Of a stretch of DNA of 8,051 nucleotides, positions 1 through 6,142 are shown piece after piece. Origin of the DNA: Chloroflexota bacterium (GTDB lineage: Bacteria; Chloroflexota; Dormibacteria; Aeolococcales; Aeolococcaceae); NCBI GenBank assembly GCA_028287605.1, contig JAQBPI010000251.1, positions 1-8,051 of the forward strand. Reading direction: 5' to 3'. The notes beneath the pieces are model-generated. The model was not told the DNA's origin, did not search any database, and worked only from the letters and a program-made list of their open reading frames with translations. How positions within the stretch are numbered: position 1 is the stretch's first letter; each line of letters starts with the position of its first letter. The position numbers and the translations under genes were made by a program.

Positions 1-2790
1 GGGCGGGCGCGCGGCGGGGTCGCGGCGCACCGTGTCCCCCTCCACCCGCCATCCCGGGGCCAGCCCCGCGGCCACCGCGCCCGCCGGCGGCGGGGTGTCG
101 CCGATCCACTCCATGGTGCAGCGCGCCCGGCTGCGGCCCACGTCGACGGGCAGGGTGCAGGCGCCGTGCCGCTTGCCGTCCTCGACCAGCACCGAGGGGT
201 GGTAGAAGCCCATCGGCTGGGCGTTGAGCAGGGCGCAGAGCCAGGCGGCGGGATGGTGGAGGCGCAGCCAGCCGGTCTCGTAGGCGGTGCGCGCGAAGGC
301 GGCGGCGTGGCTCTTGCAGAAGCCGTAGACGGCGAATCCCGCCACCGCCCTGAAGATCTCCCCGGTGACCTCGGCGCCGATGCCGCGGGCGACGCAGCGC
401 TCGATGAACTCGTCGTGGAGCTCGGCCATCTCCACCCGCGAGCGGTGGCGGTTCATCGCCCGGCGGAAGCGGTCGGCCTCGCCGGCGCTGTAGCCGGCCA
501 CCTCCATGACGATCCGCAGGATCTGCTCCTGGTAGAGCACCACCCCGTGGGTTTCGGCCAGGATCGGCTCCAACGAGGGATGCAGGTAGGTGACCGGCTC
601 CAGCCCCTGGCGGCGGCGCAGGTAGGGGTTGACGGCGTTGCCCTGGATGGGGCCGGGCCGGATGATCGCCACCTGCACGATGAGGTCGTTGAACACCCGC
701 GGCCGGGACTGGTGGAGCGACTGCTGCTGGGCACGCGACTCGATCTGGAAGAGGCCGATGGTGTCGGCGGCGCAGATCACGTCGTAGACCTGCGGGTCGT
801 CGAGGGGCAGGGCGTCGAGGTCGGGGCGCTCGCCGGTGACGGCCTCGACGTGGTCGAGGCACTCCTTGACGGCGCTCAGGGTGCGCAGCCCGAGCAGGTC
901 CATCTTGATGAGGCCGAGGTCCTCGACGTCGTCCTTGTTGAACTGCACCACCACCCGCCCGGGCATGGTGGCCCGCTCCACCGGGGCGACGTCGACCAGC
1001 GGCGCCCCGGTGACGAGCATGCCGCCGACGTGGATGCCGAGGTGCCGGGGGCAGCCCTCGATGCGCTGCAGCAGGTCGAGGAAGTGCGTCCAGGGCAGCG
1101 AGTCGGTGATCTCCCCGGGGTCGAGGCCGGCGGCGTCGACGACGTCGGCGACGCTGCCCATGTACCAGGCGCCCACCGACTTGGCGAGGCGGTCGACCAC
1201 CGGCTCGGGGACGTCGAGCGCCGCCCCCACCTGGCGCACCGCCATCCGCGGCCGGAAGGTGACGACGTTGGCGACCATGCCGGTGCGCTCGGCGCCGTAG
1301 CGCTCGTAGACGTACTGGATCACCTCCTCGCGGTGCTCGGTGGAGAAGTCGATGTCGATGTCGGGCGTGCCCTGGTGGTCCTCGTGGAGGAAGCGCTCGA
1401 AGAGCAGGTCGTGCTCCACCGGGTCGACTCGGGTGATGCCGAGCAGGTAGGCGACGATGCTGTCGGCGGCGCTCCCCCGCCCCTGTCCGGGGATGCCGCG
1501 CTCGCGGGCGAACCGCATGATGTCCCAGGTGATGAGGAAGAACTCGGCGAGCCCGGTGGTCTCGATCACCCCGAGCTCGCGCCGCAGCCGCGCCCGCACC
1601 GGCTCGGTCACCGGGCGGTAGCGGTCAGGGAGCGCCTCCTCGCAGAGCCGGCGCAGCACCGAGAGCGGGGTCTCCCCGTCGGGCACCGTGAAGCCGGGGA
1701 AGCGCACGTCGCTGAAGTCGAGGGCGACGCTGCACTGCGCGGCCAGGTGGGCGGCGCGGTCGAAGGCCTCGGGGTGCTCACCGAGCAGGACGCGCAGCTC
1801 CGCCTCGGACTTGACCCGGTGCTCGGCGTTGGGCAGCAGCAGGCCGTGGGCGGCGGCGCGGTCGAGGGTGGTGCGGTGGCGGATGGCGGTGAGCACGTCG
1901 AGCAGCGGCCTGTCCGCCGTGGTGGCGTGGACGGGGGTGTTGGAGACCATCGCCGCCAGCCCGCTGCGCCGTGCCAGCGCCGCCGTCTCCGCCACCAGCC
2001 AGCCGTCGGCGGGATGGAGGTGGTGGGTGAGCAGCAGCACCACGCGGTCGCGCCCGAAGGCCTCGCGCAGCCGGTCGGCGGCGTGCGCGGCGCCACGGCG
2101 GTCGCCGCGGAGCAGGGCGGCGGTGATCTCCGACTCCGGGCCGCCGGCGAGCACGGTGCAGCCGTCGAGCTCGGTGGGGTCGAGCACCGCGGGAGGACCG
2201 GTGGCGGGACGGCGGGTGGACGGCAGCGACGGCCAGCCCGCGGGGAAGGGCCCGGCGGTGGTGCGCAGCGCCGCCGGACGCTCCGGTGGCGGCAGGTGGC
2301 GAGGGGCGCCCCCACCCTTGACGCGGGGGGATACTCCCCCCGTCCAGCTGAGGGCATTGGTCGCAATGCCCTCAGCTACCCCCCTGGGCCGGCCCTCGGC
2401 GACGGCCGGCGCGTTCGCGCCGGCCTGCGCCGTCGCCGGACCCGTGATCCCGCTGATGCGCAGCCGGGGCTGGCCCTTCTCGCCGGCGAGCTGGGCGGCG
2501 CTCACCGCCCGGCAGAGCTGGCGGTAGCCCCGCGAGCTGCGGGCGATGAGGCGCAGCCGGCTGCCGCCGTCGAGGTCGAGCTCGGCCCCGATCACGGGGT
2601 GGATGCCGGCCTGACGGGCGGCGTGGGTGAGGGCGACAGCGCCGTAGAGGCCGTTGCGGTCGCAGATCCCGAGCGCTCCGAGCCCGGCGGCGGCGGCCGC
2701 GGCGGCCAGCTCGCGGGGCGACGAGGAGCCGTCGAGGAAGGAGTAGTGGGAGCGGGCGGCGAGCTCGGCGAAGCCGGTTGACAGCACCAC
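1..2790 (-). CDS. dnaE2: Error-prone DNA polymerase DnaE2, C-terminus cut off by window edge
   Basis: C-family DNA polymerase alpha subunit of the DnaE2 (ImuC) type, the catalytic member of the ImuA-ImuB-DnaE2 mutasome that carries out mutagenic translesion synthesis. 930 codons are visible; the family is usually about 1050-1100 residues, so the last part (OB-fold region) lies beyond base 1. The order seen is an N-terminal PHP domain (SHYSFLDG near residue 14), then a palm with PDIDIDF at about residues 476-482 and KMDLLGLRTL around Asp631, supplying the catalytic aspartates, then FCKSHAAAFA and the PMGFY...DGKRHG segment typical of DnaE2. PHP metal ligands look lost: the usual LHxHS reads LAARS and TDHDGLYG reads CDRNGLYG. 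Between about residues 112 and 200 there is a long low-complexity insertion rich in DNA hairpins where relatives have a short linker. Start chosen as GTG at 2790; GTG at 2787 is equally possible. Identification is firm; the exact start is not. Confidence 0.95.
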   Translation of the reverse strand, partial: MVLSTGFAELAARSHYSFLDGSSSPRELAAAAAAAGLGALGICDRNGLYGAVALTHAARQAGIHPVIGAELDLDGGSRLRLIARSSRGYRQLCRAVSAAQLAGEKGQPRLRISGITGPATAQAGANAPAVAEGRPRGVAEGIATNALSWTGGVSPRVKGGGAPRHLPPPERPAALRTTAGPFPAGWPSLPSTRRPATGPPAVLDPTELDGCTVLAGGPESEITAALLRGDRRGAAHAADRLREAFGRDRVVLLLTHHLHPADGWLVAETAALARRSGLAAMVSNTPVHATTADRPLLDVLTAIRHRTTLDRAAAHGLLLPNAEHRVKSEAELRVLLGEHPEAFDRAAHLAAQCSVALDFSDVRFPGFTVPDGETPLSVLRRLCEEALPDRYRPVTEPVRARLRRELGVIETTGLAEFFLITWDIMRFARERGIPGQGRGSAADSIVAYLLGITRVDPVEHDLLFERFLHEDHQGTPDIDIDFSTEHREEVIQYVYERYGAERTGMVANVVTFRPRMAVRQVGAALDVPEPVVDRLAKSVGAWYMGSVADVVDAAGLDPGEITDSLPWTHFLDLLQRIEGCPRHLGIHVGGMLVTGAPLVDVAPVERATMPGRVVVQFNKDDVEDLGLIKMDLLGLRTLSAVKECLDHVEAVTGERPDLDALPLDDPQVYDVICAADTIGLFQIESRAQQQSLHQSRPRVFNDLIVQVAIIRPGPIQGNAVNPYLRRRQGLEPVTYLHPSLEPILAETHGVVLYQEQILRIVMEVAGYSAGEADRFRRAMNRHRSRVEMAELHDEFIERCVARGIGAEVTGEIFRAVAGFAVYGFCKSHAAAFARTAYETGWLRLHHPAAWLCALLNAQPMGFYHPSVLVEDGKRHGACTLPVDVGRSRARCTMEWIGDTPPPAGAVAAGLAPGWRVEGDTVRRDPAARPP
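2319..2390 (-). repeat. Palindromic repeat copy A, inside dnaE2
   Basis: On the plus strand: TGACGC (2319-2324), a G6/C6 hairpin (2325-2330 with 2336-2341, loop ATACT), a perfect 14-bp inverted repeat (2346-2359 with 2364-2377, loop GTCG), then CCCCCCTGG (2379-2387). It has the same order of parts as copy D in imuA, but lacks the GCGC-stem hairpin. Read in the dnaE2 frame it gives GVAEGIATNALSW then TGGVSPRVKG, at about residues 134-158 of the PHP domain. The reading frame stays open throughout. A separate perfect 10-bp inverted repeat follows at 2404-2425. Confidence 0.7.
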
Positions 2791-2797
2791 TTTCTTG

Positions 2798-2828
2798 TGT
2801 ATACTCCTCAGCAGTCGTTTTGCTGTCG
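2798..2828 (-). promoter_or_regulatory. Possible dnaE2 promoter, maybe giving a nearly leaderless mRNA
   Basis: On the minus strand TCGACA (2828-2823) and TATACA (2803-2798) are separated by 19 nt and resemble -35 and -10 boxes. A purine-rich GAGGAG (2809-2804) also lies here, but it is 13 nt from the GTG at 2790, long for a ribosome binding site. If the boxes are used, transcription would start close to 2790 and dnaE2 would be translated with little or no leader. Alternatively GAGGAG is a poorly spaced ribosome binding site on the operon mRNA. Confidence 0.3.
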
Positions 2829-3054
2829 AACAGAGCACGGAGAGGAGGAGGCGGAGTGAGGCCCCGGCCGGACACCCCCATCCACACCCCCTTCCCCTGC
2901 ACCCCCCGTCCCGTCCGCCGTCGGCCCGAGGGGCTGGACCGCCGCTCCCCGAGCACTCCCGGCAGCGCACGACCGGCCGTGTCCCGGCCGCCGAACCTCA
3001 GCGGCCCCTCCCCGATGAGGCACTCCGGCGGCCCGGGGCACGGTGTCAGGCTCT

Positions 3055-3093
3055 GTGCGCTGACGCGCGCACCGGTGGGGGGCCCCTCCCCCC
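3055..3093 (-). repeat. Palindromic repeat copy B, between DUF6504 gene and dnaE2
   Basis: Plus strand: GTGCGC (3055-3060), loop TGACGC, GCGCAC (3067-3072), then a G6/C6 hairpin (3077-3082 with 3088-3093, loop CCCCT). It contains the invariant GCGCTGACGCGC core (3057-3068). It begins four bases beyond the DUF6504 stop on the minus strand and is the only copy outside a gene. The G6/C6 hairpin next to a stop could act as an RNA structure, but no U-tract follows, so I do not call it a terminator. Confidence 0.75.
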
Positions 3094-3097
3094 TGTG

Positions 3098-3352
3098 TCA
3101 GTCATAGCGGCGCACCACCGTCCAGCGGAGGGTGTCGAGGTCGCGGCAGAGCTCCAGGCAGTCGCCTCCGGCCACCAGGCAGCGGCGGTACTCGCGACGC
3201 ACCGGCATCCGCCACCAGTCGGTCTCCACGACCCAGCGGTTGACGGTGTGGGTGACCGGCCGCCACCCCCCGCCGGTGCGCACCGCGGTGGGGCTGCCGT
3301 CGGCGGCGATGCGCACCTGCTCCCCCTCCCCGGCGTCGAGCAGCTCGGTCAT
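3098..3352 (-). CDS. Small DUF6504-type protein of the mutasome operon
   Basis: 84 residues. The sequence has the pattern I associate with DUF6504: a short N-terminal half with a GGGWRPVTHTVNRWVVETDWWR core (quoted in parts: WRPVTHTVNRWVV, then TDWWR), followed by VRREYRRCLV, then CLELCRDL and a C-terminal RWTVVRRYD. Proteins of this family are commonly encoded between ImuB-like and DnaE2 genes in high-GC bacteria, as here; their function is unknown. The ATG at 3352 overlaps the imuB TGA by four bases (ATGA), so the two are probably translationally coupled. No signal peptide or membrane segment is seen. The family assignment rests on remembered pattern and context. Confidence 0.8.
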   Translation of the reverse strand: MTELLDAGEGEQVRIAADGSPTAVRTGGGWRPVTHTVNRWVVETDWWRMPVRREYRRCLVAGGDCLELCRDLDTLRWTVVRRYD

Positions 3353-4614
3353 CTCTCGCTCTGAGCGCTGACGCGCTCATTGACGGGGGGCCTCCCCCCA
3401 GGCCGCACCAGGACCACCGGCGTCGCCGGCTCCCAGGCGAAGCGACGCTCGTGCAGGTCGCCGGGGTCGAGGGTGAGCCGCGACCGCACCACCGTGGCGG
3501 TGCCGAAGCGGTCCTGGAGGCGGGCGACGGCGCGGGCCACGGCGTCGCGCTCGGCGTCGCCGCGGCGCCAGAGCTCGACCTGCCGCCCCGAGGCGGTGGA
3601 CAGCTCGTCCACCTCGAGGCGCAGACCGGCCACCGGCCCCGTGAGCTCGAGGGCGCCGAGCAGCCCGAGCACCGTGGCCCACAGCTCGACGGCGGAGCCG
3701 GCGGGGGCGGGGGGGACGCGGGTGCCCGCCGCCACCGGCCCCGCCTCGCCCTCGAGGACGAGGCCGACCCGGCCCGCCGACAGTCCGCGCTCGCGCAGCC
3801 GGGCGCCGAGGATGCGGCAGGTGCGCTCGGCGCAGCGGCTCAGCAGCTCGCGGTCGGCGGCTCCACCCTCGATGATCAGCCGCTCCACCAGCGTCCGCGG
3901 AGCGGTGGCGGGGGTGACCGGCGCCTCGTCCTCGCCCCGCGCATAGCGGTGGACGGTCAGGCCGGCGTCGCCGCCGAACTGGCGGCCGAGGTCGGCCGGG
4001 GAGAGCGCGGCGACGGCGCCCAGGCAGTCGAGCCCGAGGGTGCCCAGCCGGGCCAGGATGGCTGCGTCGACGGGGAGCAGGCCGATCGGCAGGGGCGCCA
4101 GGAAGGCCGCCTCCTCGCCGGGACGCACCCGGCGGACGCGCCGCGGTGCGCTCACCCGTGCCGCCATCCAGGCGGTGAAGCGCGAGCCCGCGACCCCCAC
4201 CGCGGGAGCGGTCCCCAGCCCCCGGGTGAGCGCCCGCGCCGCCGCCGCCGCCCAGGCGGCCTCGCCGGGATGCTGGGCGTGGTGCCCGCCGAGGTCGGCG
4301 TAGGCCTGCTCGTCGCCCATCTCCACCGAGGGCACCACCGCGCAGAGCTCGCTCAGCGCCGCCTCGCGCAGCCGTGCCGCGGCCTCGACGTCGAGGTCGA
4401 CGAACACCGCCTGGGGACAGAGCTGCTGGGCCTGGCGGAGGGGCTGGCCGGGGCGCACCCCCGCCACCCGGGCGGCCGCCGAGGCGGCGAGCACCGGCAG
4501 CCGCAGCACCGGCGCGCCGCCTACCACCACCGCCTCGGTGCGCAGCTCGGGATGGCGCTGCCACGCGGCCAGCAGGCCGAGGTGGTCGAAGTGGGCGCAG
4601 AGGACGCGGGTCAC
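3349..4614 (-). CDS. imuB: ImuB-like Y-family polymerase homologue
   Basis: 421 residues with Y-family (DinB/UmuC-like) architecture. In the mutasome ImuB is thought to be the non-catalytic adaptor linking DnaE2 to the sliding clamp. The N-terminus VLCAHFDHLGLLAAW...HPELRTEAVVVGG aligns by eye to the DinB start: the first catalytic aspartate (DinB Asp8) is His8 here, while Asp101-Glu102 in GDEQAYADL match the later DE pair. A helix-hairpin-helix-like stretch (LARLGTLGLDCLGAVAAL, residues 187-204) and the little-finger region follow, with RQFGGDAG and HRYARGEDEAPVTP characteristic of ImuB. The C-terminal tail comes from palindromic repeat copy C. The start is GTG at 4614, seven bases after the imuA stop; an upstream in-frame extension to 4773 exists but overlaps imuA and reads as low-complexity sequence. 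No clear ribosome binding site, consistent with coupling. Confidence 0.9.
   Translation of the reverse strand: MTRVLCAHFDHLGLLAAWQRHPELRTEAVVVGGAPVLRLPVLAASAAARVAGVRPGQPLRQAQQLCPQAVFVDLDVEAAARLREAALSELCAVVPSVEMGDEQAYADLGGHHAQHPGEAAWAAAAARALTRGLGTAPAVGVAGSRFTAWMAARVSAPRRVRRVRPGEEAAFLAPLPIGLLPVDAAILARLGTLGLDCLGAVAALSPADLGRQFGGDAGLTVHRYARGEDEAPVTPATAPRTLVERLIIEGGAADRELLSRCAERTCRILGARLRERGLSAGRVGLVLEGEAGPVAAGTRVPPAPAGSAVELWATVLGLLGALELTGPVAGLRLEVDELSTASGRQVELWRRGDAERDAVARAVARLQDRFGTATVVRSRLTLDPGDLHERRFAWEPATPVVLVRPGGRPPVNERVSAQSER
3362..3403 (-). repeat. Palindromic repeat copy C, at the 3' end of imuB
   Basis: Plus strand: TGAGCGC (3362-3368), loop TGAC, GCGCTCA (3373-3379), a perfect 7-bp stem, then a G6/C6 hairpin (3385-3390 with 3394-3399, loop CCT) and AGGCC. 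It contains the same GCGCTGACGCGC core as copies B and D. It encodes most of the last 17 residues of ImuB (PGGRPPVNERVSAQ), leaving only four codons before the stop. Confidence 0.75.
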
Positions 4615-4621
4615 GGCGGCG

Positions 4622-5515
4622 TCAGCCGGCGAGCGCGCGGGAGGCGGGCTGCGGAGTGGCGACGGCGGCGGCCGGCTGCTGCGCGGGCGGTTCCTCGACC
4701 ACCTCGGGCAGGCCCACCACCTCGGCGGGGGAGTGAGGGCGGGGGTAGCGGAGCAGCAGCCCCACCTCGCCATTCATCTGGGCGCTGACGCGCCCGGTGG
4801 GGGGGACTCCCCCCAGGCCATCATCCGCGGATGACAGCCTTCCCCCCTGGCCCCCGATCTTCGACTTCACCACCGTCAGCCGCACTCGCAGCCCGGTGAC
4901 GTCGCCGTGCGCCAGCTGCCAGTCCAGCGGCGTACAGGCAATGGTGAGCGAGGAGGCGTAGGCCAGCGGCGCCGCGGGCGGCGAGGGGGCGGAGACGCAG
5001 GCGACCGCCCCCCGCCCCTGGACCACGCCCACCAGCGCGGAGAGGGCGTGCTCCCATCCCCGCTCACGCCCGGCGGCACTCCCCAGGGCGACCGCCAGCC
5101 AGGGCACCCCGGCGGCGACCAGGGTCCGGGCCATGGCCAGCCCCGGCCCCAGCGCCCTCCGGGGAGGACGGACCACGTAGCAGGCCTCGAGGTCGGCGCC
5201 GAGGTCGGCGAGGAACCCGGGGTCGAGGGTGCCGGCGAGGTCGACGTAGGCCACCTCCATGCTCCGGCTGGCCCGGGCGGCGAGCGCCTGGAGGAGGGTA
5301 AGCCGCCCCGTCGCCCGCCCTCGCTCGCCGGTGAGCACGGAGATCCGGCCGCAGGAGAGGCCCTGGGGAAGCACCGCGTCGAGGACGGGGATGCCCGTCG
5401 GCCACACCTCGGCGGAGGCGGGGTCACCTCCCCACCGCACCGCCGCGGGACCGTGGCGGCGCTGGAGACGGCCGACCACCTCGTCGAGCGCTGTCAGGGG
5501 GAGCTGACGCGTCAT
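4622..5515 (-). CDS. imuA: ImuA-like RecA-fold mutasome protein
   Basis: 297 residues, a RecA-like protein of the ImuA/ImuA' type, the partner that with ImuB supports DnaE2-dependent mutagenesis. Seen: an N-terminal helical segment (LDEVVGRLQRRHG), then GIPVLDAVLPQGLSCGRISVL leading to a P-loop position at residues 63-73 (GERGRATGRLT) that lacks the GK[ST] of an active Walker A, then a Walker-B-like strand VAYVDLAGTLDP (88-99). Late strands VRLTVVKSK and VGLLLRYPRP flank residues about 222-246, which come from palindromic repeat copy D. The tail is Ala/Pro/Gln-rich. Start taken as ATG 5515; in-frame GTGs at 5524, 5530 and 5536 are alternatives, and no start has a well-spaced ribosome binding site (AGAGGA directly abuts the ATG). 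First gene of the operon, under the LexA-box promoter. It could equally be named imuA'. Confidence 0.85.
   Translation of the reverse strand: MTRQLPLTALDEVVGRLQRRHGPAAVRWGGDPASAEVWPTGIPVLDAVLPQGLSCGRISVLTGERGRATGRLTLLQALAARASRSMEVAYVDLAGTLDPGFLADLGADLEACYVVRPPRRALGPGLAMARTLVAAGVPWLAVALGSAAGRERGWEHALSALVGVVQGRGAVACVSAPSPPAAPLAYASSLTIACTPLDWQLAHGDVTGLRVRLTVVKSKIGGQGGRLSSADDGLGGVPPTGRVSAQMNGEVGLLLRYPRPHSPAEVVGLPEVVEEPPAQQPAAAVATPQPASRALAG
4780..4852 (-). repeat. Palindromic repeat copy D, inside imuA (longest copy)
   Basis: Plus strand: GGGCGC (4780-4785), loop TGAC, GCGCCC (4790-4795); a G6/C6 hairpin (4800-4805 with 4809-4814, loop ACT); then AGGC..GCCT (4815-4818 with 4837-4840) enclosing a perfect 14-bp palindrome TCATCCGCGGATGA (4821-4834); then CCCCCCTGG (4842-4850). 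All parts seen in copies A, B and C are combined here. In the imuA frame it encodes about 25 residues ending GLGGVPPTGRVSAQ, placed between two beta-strand-like segments of the RecA fold. Confidence 0.8.
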
Positions 5516-5601
5516 TCCTCTCACACCCACACCCACTCATCACGTTGGTCCCGGCCTCGGACAACGGGAGCGAAGGGGGAGGGAGGAGAGGCTGGGCAAC
5601 A

Positions 5602-5631
5602 AGTATAGCGAACATCTGTTCGTGCCGGCAA
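5602..5631 (-). promoter_or_regulatory. Promoter of the imuA-imuB-DUF6504-dnaE2 operon
   Basis: On the minus strand TTGCCG (5631-5626) and TATACT (5607-5602) are separated by exactly 18 nt, a good match to a housekeeping sigma promoter (TTGACA/TATAAT). The predicted start near 5595 leaves a leader of about 80 nt before the ATG at 5515. The spacer contains the LexA box, so repressor binding would block polymerase. Confidence 0.75.
5609..5622. promoter_or_regulatory. LexA (SOS) box
   Basis: CGAACATCTGTTCG is a perfect CGAAC-N4-GTTCG inverted repeat, matching the SOS operator known for Bacillus and actinobacteria (CGAACRNRYGTTCG type). It lies wholly within the -35/-10 spacer of the imuA promoter. 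The operator is symmetrical and could also influence rightward transcription, but I see no clear plus-strand promoter over it. Confidence 0.85.
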
Positions 5632-5663
5632 GCCGGGTCGTCGCTGCTGCTGAGACCGGAGGG

Positions 5664-5855
5664 ATGAGCAACCAGCATTCCGTGCATGCCGGAGGCGCAC
5701 AGCTGACCGGACCGAGCGGCCAGCAGCCGGAGCAGAAGTCGGTGCTCGGCTTCCCCGTACGCCCCGAGGGGGACGGCGAGGCCGTGGCCGGGAGCCTGAT
5801 GAGCGATTTGGCGCGCTGTCCGTACACATGCCCAAGGCGGAGCAAGGCGCCGTGA
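5664..5855 (+). CDS. Doubtful small ORF upstream of the 5852 gene
   Basis: 63 codons from ATG 5664 to TGA 5855 (open back to GTG 5622), with no family I recognise. In favour: the stop overlaps the next start as GTGA (5852-5855), a common sign of translational coupling, and third codon positions are mostly G or C. Against: the GGAGGG sequence directly abuts the ATG, and the product (hydrophilic, Gln/Gly-rich start, Cys-containing end) looks unremarkable. It might instead be untranslated upstream sequence. Confidence 0.25.
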   Translation: MSNQHSVHAGGAQLTGPSGQQPEQKSVLGFPVRPEGDGEAVAGSLMSDLARCPYTCPRRSKAP

Positions 5856-6133
5856 ACAGACCGTATGTCAGCGATCTGATCGTACGGCCTGAGTGGGCCA
5901 GGGCCGGGCTTCCCCCACCCTACGCAGAAGCGGTGCGTTCGGCAGTCGTAGCCACACCGGCAGAGACCCTTCGTCCCGGAACTCTGAGATTCAATTGCGC
6001 GGCACACGGGGCGGTGGGTTCGACTGCAAAGATCTTCGCTGAGCTCACTCGACTTCTGCTCGTCCTCGTCATGGACGGTATCCTTCCTGGAGATCCCGGC
6101 ATTGAAGGACCGCTTTCCCAGCTCATGGCCTGA
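5852..6133 (+). CDS. Hypothetical protein, small accessory gene
   Basis: 93 residues from GTG 5852, chosen over ATG 5828 because GGAG lies 9 nt upstream and the start overlaps the preceding ORF as GTGA. Sequence features: NRPYVSDLIVRPEWARAGLP near the start, a central TLRFNCAAHGAVGS, then a hydrophobic helix IFAELTRLLLVLVMDGI before the end. It reads like a genuine soluble alpha/beta protein rather than a shadow frame, but I cannot name the family. Third-position GC is lower than in the mutasome genes, and the next gene starts ten bases later in the same direction. A role as an immunity-like partner protein is only a guess. Confidence 0.5.
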   Translation: MNRPYVSDLIVRPEWARAGLPPPYAEAVRSAVVATPAETLRPGTLRFNCAAHGAVGSTAKIFAELTRLLLVLVMDGILPGDPGIEGPLSQLMA

Positions 6134-6142
6134 CGCCGCGTG

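Larger units (their letters stand above)
2791..3097. other. Gap between DUF6504 gene and dnaE2; no convincing gene
   Basis: About 307 bases separate the DUF6504 stop from dnaE2, although the other operon genes overlap or nearly abut. Reading frames on both strands are present but give proline- and arginine-rich sequence with no recognisable family, so I treat none as a gene. The gap holds palindromic repeat copy B next to the DUF6504 stop, a short inverted repeat on the minus strand (GGCCG-GGACA-CGGCC), a lone CGAAC half-site (2827-2831) and a possible dnaE2 promoter at its left end. There is no T-rich terminator. Confidence 0.6.

Noticed and set aside
166..2781. Plus-strand open frame of 871 codons
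   Set aside because: It is the antisense shadow of dnaE2. The product is low-complexity (Gly/Val/Glu/His-rich), while the minus strand encodes a clear DnaE2 with catalytic motifs.
2827..2840. CGAAC half-site near the dnaE2 start as a second LexA box
   Set aside because: The other half (CACGG) does not match GTTCG; only one arm of the operator is present.
3077..3093. G6/C6 hairpin after the DUF6504 stop as an intrinsic terminator
   Set aside because: No U-tract follows on the minus strand, and the same hairpin occurs inside imuA, imuB and dnaE2, so it is better explained as part of the repeat.
3451..4788. Plus-strand open frame of 445 codons opposite imuB and imuA
   Set aside because: Antisense shadow caused by high GC; its translation has no recognisable domain.
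5503..5512. GCTGACGCG at the imuA start resembles the repeat core
   Set aside because: Only nine bases match; there is no GCGC stem partner and no G6/C6 hairpin, so chance similarity is likely.
5540..6007. Minus-strand open frame of 155 codons overlapping the imuA promoter
   Set aside because: It runs through the promoter and LexA box, is unusually Cys/Pro/Ser-rich, and has no recognisable family.
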